Below are positions 57,271-64,000 of a DNA stretch of 64,000 nt, one piece after another. The stretch is from Ottowia testudinis. Its GTDB lineage: Bacteria; Pseudomonadota; Gammaproteobacteria; Burkholderiales; Burkholderiaceae_C. Within the stretch, counting starts at the first letter, position 1, and each line of letters begins with the position of its first letter. The notes beneath the pieces are model-generated. The model was not told the DNA's origin and ran no database searches. It saw nothing but the letters and a program-made list of their open reading frames with translations. A program made the translations under genes and the position numbers. The stretch covers positions 3,596,001 through 3,660,000 of the forward strand of contig NZ_CP071796.1 of the NCBI RefSeq assembly GCF_017498525.1, read 5' to 3'.

Positions 57271-58392
57271 TCAGCGCGCGCGCCGTGCGCGCACCGCATC
57301 GGACAGCACTCGCAAGACAGTCTGCGTGCTGTCCCAGCCGATGCAGGCATCGGTGATGCTCTTGCCATATTCCAGCGCGGTGACGTCGTCCTTGCCTGGC
57401 GTGAATTTCTGCGCGCCGCCGTGAATGTGGCTTTCCACCATCACGCCGAACACCCCGCGCGAACCTGCCGCGATCTGCGCCGCCACGTCGCGCGCCACGT
57501 CGATTTGCTTTTCGTGCTGCTTGCTGCTGTTGGCGTGGCTGCAGTCGACCATCAGCGAGGCCGGCAATTTGGCGGCGGCCAGCTCCAGGCACGCGGCCTT
57601 GACGCTTTCGGCGTCGTAGTTGGGCGCCTTGCCGCCGCGCAGAATCACGTGGCAGTCCTTGTTGCCATCGGTATGCACGATGGCGACCTGGCCGTTCTTG
57701 TGCACCGACAGGAAGTGATGCCCGCGCGCCGCCGCCTGAATCGCGTCCGTCGCGATGCGGATGTTGCCGTCGGTGCCGTTCTTGAAGCCGATCGGCGCCG
57801 ACAGGCCACTGGCCAGCTCGCGGTGCACCTGGCTTTCGGTGGTGCGCGCGCCGATGGCGCCCCACGCAATCAAGTCGCCAATGTATTGCGGCGAGATGAC
57901 GTCCAGAAACTCGCTGCCCGCGGGTAAACCCAGGCGGTTGATGTCGATCAGCAGCTGGCGGGCAATCCGCAAGCCCTCGTCGATGCGGTAGCTTTCATCA
58001 AGGTAAGGGTCATTGATCAGGCCTTTCCAGCCGACGGTGGTGCGCGGCTTCTCGAAGTACACGCGCATGACGATTTCGAGCGTGTCGGCGTACTCATCAC
58101 GCAGCGGCTTCAGACGGCGCGCGTAATCCAGCGCGGCCGCCGGATCGTGAATGGAGCATGGCCCGATCACGGCCAGCAGGCGATCGTCCTTGCCGTTGAT
58201 GATGCGGCGAATGGCCTGGCGCGTGTCGGTGATGAGCGATTCGACCTTGGTGTTGCGAATCGGGAAAAAGCGGATCAGATGCTCAGGTGGCGGCAGGACG
58301 GTGATGTCCTTGATGCGCTCGTCGTCGGTTTGGCTGGTGCGCTCCGGCGCGGTGGGACGGAGATCGAGGCTTTGTACGGCTTTGGCGTTCAT
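57271..58392 (-). CDS. 3-deoxy-7-phosphoheptulonate (DAHP) synthase, type I
   Basis: 373 residues. First step of the shikimate pathway, condensing PEP and erythrose 4-phosphate. Motifs: AVIGPCSIHDP (PEP site), RVYFEKPRTTVGWKGLINDP, GARTTESQVHRELASGL, PIGFKNGTDG, SHANSSKQ and GKSITDACIGWDST. This is the AroF/G/H class; which aromatic amino acid feeds back cannot be read reliably. Upstream lie a leader peptide gene with clustered aromatic codons and a terminator, suggesting attenuation. Confidence 0.96.
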   Translation of the reverse strand: MNAKAVQSLDLRPTAPERTSQTDDERIKDITVLPPPEHLIRFFPIRNTKVESLITDTRQAIRRIINGKDDRLLAVIGPCSIHDPAAALDYARRLKPLRDEYADTLEIVMRVYFEKPRTTVGWKGLINDPYLDESYRIDEGLRIARQLLIDINRLGLPAGSEFLDVISPQYIGDLIAWGAIGARTTESQVHRELASGLSAPIGFKNGTDGNIRIATDAIQAAARGHHFLSVHKNGQVAIVHTDGNKDCHVILRGGKAPNYDAESVKAACLELAAAKLPASLMVDCSHANSSKQHEKQIDVARDVAAQIAAGSRGVFGVMVESHIHGGAQKFTPGKDDVTALEYGKSITDACIGWDSTQTVLRVLSDAVRARRAR

Positions 58393-58433
58393 CGTGGGCT
58401 GCTTTCCGTGAAAGTGAAATTGCGAAGGACATG

Positions 58434-58467
58434 AAAAAACCGCCGGGCGGGCTCGCTGCGGCGGTTT
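58434..58467 (-). terminator. Attenuator terminator before DAHP synthase
   Basis: On the reverse strand AAACCGCCG and CGGCGGTTT form a stem with a GC-rich loop, followed by TTTTTT. It ends 42 bases before the DAHP synthase ATG, after the leader peptide stop. Confidence 0.9.
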
Positions 58468-58495
58468 GGTCGGGAAGTCGCGTTGGTTTTTGCTT

Positions 58496-58573
58496 CTAGC
58501 AACTCGCCTCTCGTCCGCCGGGGACCGAGAACCAAAAGTAAAAGCCGAAGGCGACAGGGGATGTATTTATCAC
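58496..58573 (-). promoter_or_regulatory. Aromatic-rich leader peptide (attenuation)
   Basis: A 25-codon frame starting GTG at 58573 and ending TAG at 58496-58498. Its residues 9-15 are FGFYFWF: six of seven are Phe, Tyr or Trp. A hairpin (CTCGGTCC / GGACGAG, 58510-58529) follows at once. CGGCGG in that hairpin can also pair with CCGCCG of the terminator's first arm, giving an antiterminator. The start codon is uncertain: no ribosome-binding site is visible, and the frame is open further upstream. This is the layout of ribosome-mediated attenuation. Confidence 0.8.
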
Positions 58574-58649
58574 GAATTGAATGTACCACAGGCTCTTGAC
58601 GGCGCTCCCCAAAGAACCGTTCGGGGCGGCGCTTTCAACGCCCATTACT

Positions 58650-58703
58650 CCAAAATTGATAGCTGCTTGCGCTTGCTGATAAAGCGCTCGGGGCCTATTT
58701 CTT
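58650..58703 (+). repeat. Palindromic repeat copy 19
   Basis: Forward copy between the tldD stop and the DAHP synthase leader region; second arm reads AAAGCGCT. Confidence 0.85.
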
Positions 58704-58716
58704 GTGGAGCGCCAGT

Positions 58717-60177
58717 TCAGCCCGTGCCACCCACCGTCAACCCTTCGATCCGCAACGTGGGTTGACCGACGCCCACCGGCACGCTCTGCCCCTCCTTGCC
58801 ACAGGTGCCTACCCCTGAGTCAAGCCGCATGTCGTTGCCGATCATGGTGATCTTCTTCAGCGACTCCGGCCCGCTGCCGACGATGGTGGCGCCTTTCACC
58901 GGATATTGAATCTTGCCGTTTTCGACCCAAAACGCCTCGCTGGCCGAGAACACGAACTTGCCACTGGTGATGTCGACCTGACCGCCCCCGAAGTTGGTCG
59001 CGTACAAGCCCTTTTTTATGCTGGCCACGATCTCGCGCGGGTCGCGGTCGCCGCCCAGCATGTACGTGTTGGTCATGCGCGGCATCGGGATGTGGGCATA
59101 GCTTTCGCGGCGGCCGTTGCCTGTCGGCTTGACCTTCATCAGTCGCGCATTCATGGCGTCCTGGATGTAGCCTTTCAGAATGCCATCCTCGATCAGCACG
59201 TTGCGCTGCGTGGCGTGCCCTTCGTCGTCCACGTTCAAGCTGCCCCGGCGATCGGCCAGCGTACCGTCGTCAAGCACGGTCACACCTTTGGCCGCCACCC
59301 GCTGACCGATGCGGCCGCTGAAGGCACTCGAACCCTTGCGGTTGAAGTCGCCCTCCAGGCCATGACCCACCGCCTCGTGCAACAGCACACCCGGCCAGCC
59401 CGGCCCAAGCACCACGGTCATCTCACCGGCGGGGGCGGGGTGCGAATCGAGATTCGTCAATGCGGCGCTGACCGCTTCGTCCACATAATGCCTCACCATG
59501 GCATCGTCAAAGTACGCCAATCCGAAACGGCCGCCGCCGCCGAACGATCCCACCTCGCGCCGCCCGTTCTGCTCTGCAATCACCGTCACCGACAAACGCA
59601 CCAAGGGTCTGACGTCGGCGGCGAGGGTGCCATCGAGCCGCGCGATCAGCACCACGTCATATTCACTCGCGAGTCCGGCCATGACCTGAACCACACGCGG
59701 ATCCTTCGCACGAGCCAACTGCTCAACTTTTTCGAGCAGAGCCACCTTGGCCGTGCTGTCGAGAGACCCAATCGGGTCATGGGCTCCATACAACGCTCGT
59801 GCCCCAGCCACCCGCCGCGCGCCAATCTTGACCCGGCCCCCTTTCGACGCGTGACCAATCGCGCGCACCGTCTGCGCCGCATCGGTGAGCGAAGCCATGG
59901 AAATGTCGTCGGAATACGCAAATGCCGTGCGTTCACCGGCCACCGCCCGCACGCCGACGCCTTGGTCTATCGAAAAGCTGCCGGTCTTGACAATGCCCTC
60001 CTCCAGACTCCAGCCCTCCGAGCGCGTGTACTGAAAGTACAGATCCGCGTCATCCACTTTCTGCTCGGCGATCAACGCCAACACCTTGGTCAATCTGGCT
60101 TCGTGCAGGCCAAATGGCGTCAGCAGCAGGTCAGAGGCGGTCGACAGGCGTTCGATGGTGATGTCTCTGGAAATCAT
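58717..60177 (-). CDS. tldD: Metalloprotease TldD
   Basis: 486 residues from the ATG at 60177; nine further codons to 60204 are possible. Zinc motif HEAVGHGLEGD (HExxxH, about 257-267). With TldE/PmbA, usually encoded elsewhere, it forms a protease that processes modified peptides such as microcin B17 and degrades CcdA. Conserved segments GVGVRAVAGERTAFAYSDD and GTCGKEGQSVPVGVGQPTLRI are complete. It is the last protein gene before the rRNA operon. Confidence 0.95.
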   Translation of the reverse strand: MISRDITIERLSTASDLLLTPFGLHEARLTKVLALIAEQKVDDADLYFQYTRSEGWSLEEGIVKTGSFSIDQGVGVRAVAGERTAFAYSDDISMASLTDAAQTVRAIGHASKGGRVKIGARRVAGARALYGAHDPIGSLDSTAKVALLEKVEQLARAKDPRVVQVMAGLASEYDVVLIARLDGTLAADVRPLVRLSVTVIAEQNGRREVGSFGGGGRFGLAYFDDAMVRHYVDEAVSAALTNLDSHPAPAGEMTVVLGPGWPGVLLHEAVGHGLEGDFNRKGSSAFSGRIGQRVAAKGVTVLDDGTLADRRGSLNVDDEGHATQRNVLIEDGILKGYIQDAMNARLMKVKPTGNGRRESYAHIPMPRMTNTYMLGGDRDPREIVASIKKGLYATNFGGGQVDITSGKFVFSASEAFWVENGKIQYPVKGATIVGSGPESLKKITMIGNDMRLDSGVGTCGKEGQSVPVGVGQPTLRIEGLTVGGTG

Positions 60178-60254
60178 GGGCAGATTGTAGGCGTCGTGAA
60201 GCACCGCAGAAGTCGACAGACATCAATAGGGGCAAAAGAAAGTTTTGCCCAAAT

Positions 60255-60287
60255 AAAAACGCCCAGTCATTTCTGACTGGGCGTTTT
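60255..60287 (-). terminator. rRNA operon terminator
   Basis: AAAACGCCCAGTCA and TGACTGGGCGTTTT form a stem with T tracts on both strands, 11 bases after 5S. Works for the rRNA operon and could also end transcripts from the other side. Confidence 0.95.
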
Positions 60288-60297
60288 CGCTGTAATA

Positions 60298-60412
60298 GCC
60301 TGACAATGTCCTACTTTCACACGGGAATCCGCACTATCATCGGCGCTAAGGCGTTTCACTGTCCTGTTCGGGATGGGAAGGAGTGGTACCACCTCGCTAT
60401 GGTCATCAGGCA
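60298..60412 (-). rRNA. rrf: 5S ribosomal RNA
   Basis: About 115 bases. On the reverse strand it begins GCCTGATGACCATAGCGAGG, contains CACTCCTTCCCATCCCGAAC, and ends with the complement of the first bases (TCAGGC). Boundaries within a few bases. Confidence 0.95.
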
Positions 60413-60535
60413 TAACTTTTTGCCATTCAGCCAACACCTAAGCGCTTGGCTAAACGACCAATTCATAGAGCAAATCAGCTTATTTTGAATGCGTCACTTG
60501 GCATAACACCCTTGATCTATCGATCAAAGTTATAG

Positions 60536-63402
<2,867 letters not shown>

Positions 63403-63706
63403 CTATAACTTTGACGTTTCTGACGAAACTAAAATTATCTCAAGGACTGATGTCAGGTCTTTCACCTGACGCGTTATGCCGCAATTGAGCTTTCGCTCTA
63501 ATTACTCGAATTTCAGACAAGCTGATATTCGTTTTGACGCAATCAAAAAATGTTGCCAACGGCACGGTGAGCCATGACGCTCTTTCCGCTGACAACGCTG
63601 ATTCGACTCTATGAATTTTTAAAGAACAGCCGTTAGTCTTGCGACTCATTATTGGCAATGCCAATATCAAAACGACCAACTTGGCCGCTTTGATATGGAC
63701 AATGAA
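63403..63706. other. Internal spacer between 23S and tRNA-Ala
   Basis: About 300 AT-richer bases with no gene. They presumably include the processing stems of pre-23S RNA and the antitermination signals common in this spacer. Confidence 0.6.
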
Positions 63707-63782
63707 TGGTGGAGGATGACGGGATCGAACCGACGACCCCCTGCTTGCAAAGCAGGTGCTCTCCCAGCTGAGCTAATCCCCC
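63707..63782 (-). tRNA. tRNA-Ala (TGC)
   Basis: 76 bases including CCA. Reverse strand starts GGGGGATTAGCTCAGCTGGG; anticodon loop TTTGCAA between CTGC/GCAG arms gives anticodon TGC. T arm GGTTCGATCCC. Confidence 0.97.
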
Positions 63783-63802
63783 AGGTAATCTTGCTGAGGG
63801 AA

Positions 63803-63879
63803 TGGTGGGTCTGGTTGGTCTCGAACCAACGACCCCCGCCTTATCAAGACGGTGCTCTAACCAACTGAGCTACAGACCC
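63803..63879 (-). tRNA. tRNA-Ile (GAT)
   Basis: 77 bases including CCA. Reverse strand starts GGGTCTGTAGCTCAGTTGG; the anticodon loop TTGATAA gives GAT. T arm GGTTCGAGACC. Confidence 0.97.
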
Positions 63880-63974
63880 AAGTCGGTCGAAAGCAAGCCA
63901 TGCAGGCCCAGACCGCTGGCGACACCTTCCAACAACCGATAAGTGTGGACGTTTGAATTGAACTGCTGTTTTCC

Positions 63975-64000
63975 AGAAAGGAGGTGATCCAGCCGCACCT
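63975..64000 (-). rRNA. rrs: 16S ribosomal RNA, 3' end only
   Basis: The last 26 bases of the window are the reverse complement of the 16S 3' terminus, including GGATCACCTCC, the anti-Shine-Dalgarno sequence. The body lies outside the window. Confidence 0.95.

Overview
The window is chromosomal DNA from a beta-proteobacterium, almost certainly family Comamonadaceae (Burkholderiales); I cannot fix the genus. The evidence is the high GC of most genes, the gene orders pilMNOPQ/aroK/aroB/dgt and PP0621/pilS/pilR/ampD, the System II cytochrome c genes (resB/ccsB), the KAAPAKK-type histone H1-like protein, and a short palindromic repeat typical of that family that recurs about 21 times. Nearly all genes are housekeeping. 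I see no prophage, transposase, CRISPR array or defence island.

Layout. 1-4134 (- strand): a methyltransferase cut by the window edge, a DUF1415 protein, an MFS transporter and dGTPase. 4219-13247 (- strand): aroB, aroK, an Ig-like-domain lipoprotein, then the type IV pilus operon pilMNOPQ, divergent from the PBP1A gene mrcA (13566-15977, +). 16026-19690: cyaY, lptM, the MsrPQ methionine sulfoxide repair pair and a periplasmic sorbosone-dehydrogenase-like protein. 19755-24865: ccsB, resB, a dihaem cytochrome c and the GTPase EngB/YsxC. 25174-29265: an alpha/beta hydrolase, two LpxL-type acyltransferases and metK. 29729-35438: NlpC/P60 lipoprotein, YnfA-like protein, a previously hidden pirin remnant, GNAT, Kef antiporter, pirin and its divergent LysR regulator. 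35500-42752: LMW phosphatase, ffh, a CcsA-like protein, a frameshifted PP0621 gene, pilS, pilR, ampD. 42966-48020: NrdR boxes, nrdA, nrdB, histone-like protein. 48274-56753: PfkB kinase, DUF3426 protein, prmA, accC, accB, a TlpA-like thioredoxin, a nucleotidyltransferase-like protein, mpl. 56879-60177: small unknown, DAHP synthase with an attenuator leader, tldD. 60298-64000 (- strand): rRNA operon 16S-tRNA-Ile-tRNA-Ala-23S-5S.

How the genes connect. PilS/PilR (38862-42157) is the two-component system that usually controls pilin, and pilMNOPQ builds the alignment complex and secretin of the same machine. aroB, aroK and the DAHP synthase are steps of the shikimate pathway. mrcA, mpl and ampD act in peptidoglycan synthesis and recycling. 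resB/ccsB mature c-type cytochromes such as the dihaem cytochrome encoded next to them.

Most interesting observations: (1) a leader peptide containing the run FGFYFWF, followed by a strong terminator, upstream of DAHP synthase, which looks like aromatic amino acid attenuation; (2) a 109-bp tandem duplication of the accC start region that creates two small upstream ORFs overlapping the next start codon; (3) the high-density palindromic repeat, including copies inside nrdA, pilR and gene ends; (4) a one-base frameshift that fuses the PP0621 zinc ribbon to PilS; (5) a pirin remnant with an internal deletion; (6) an 8-bp tandem repeat just upstream of a LysR gene.
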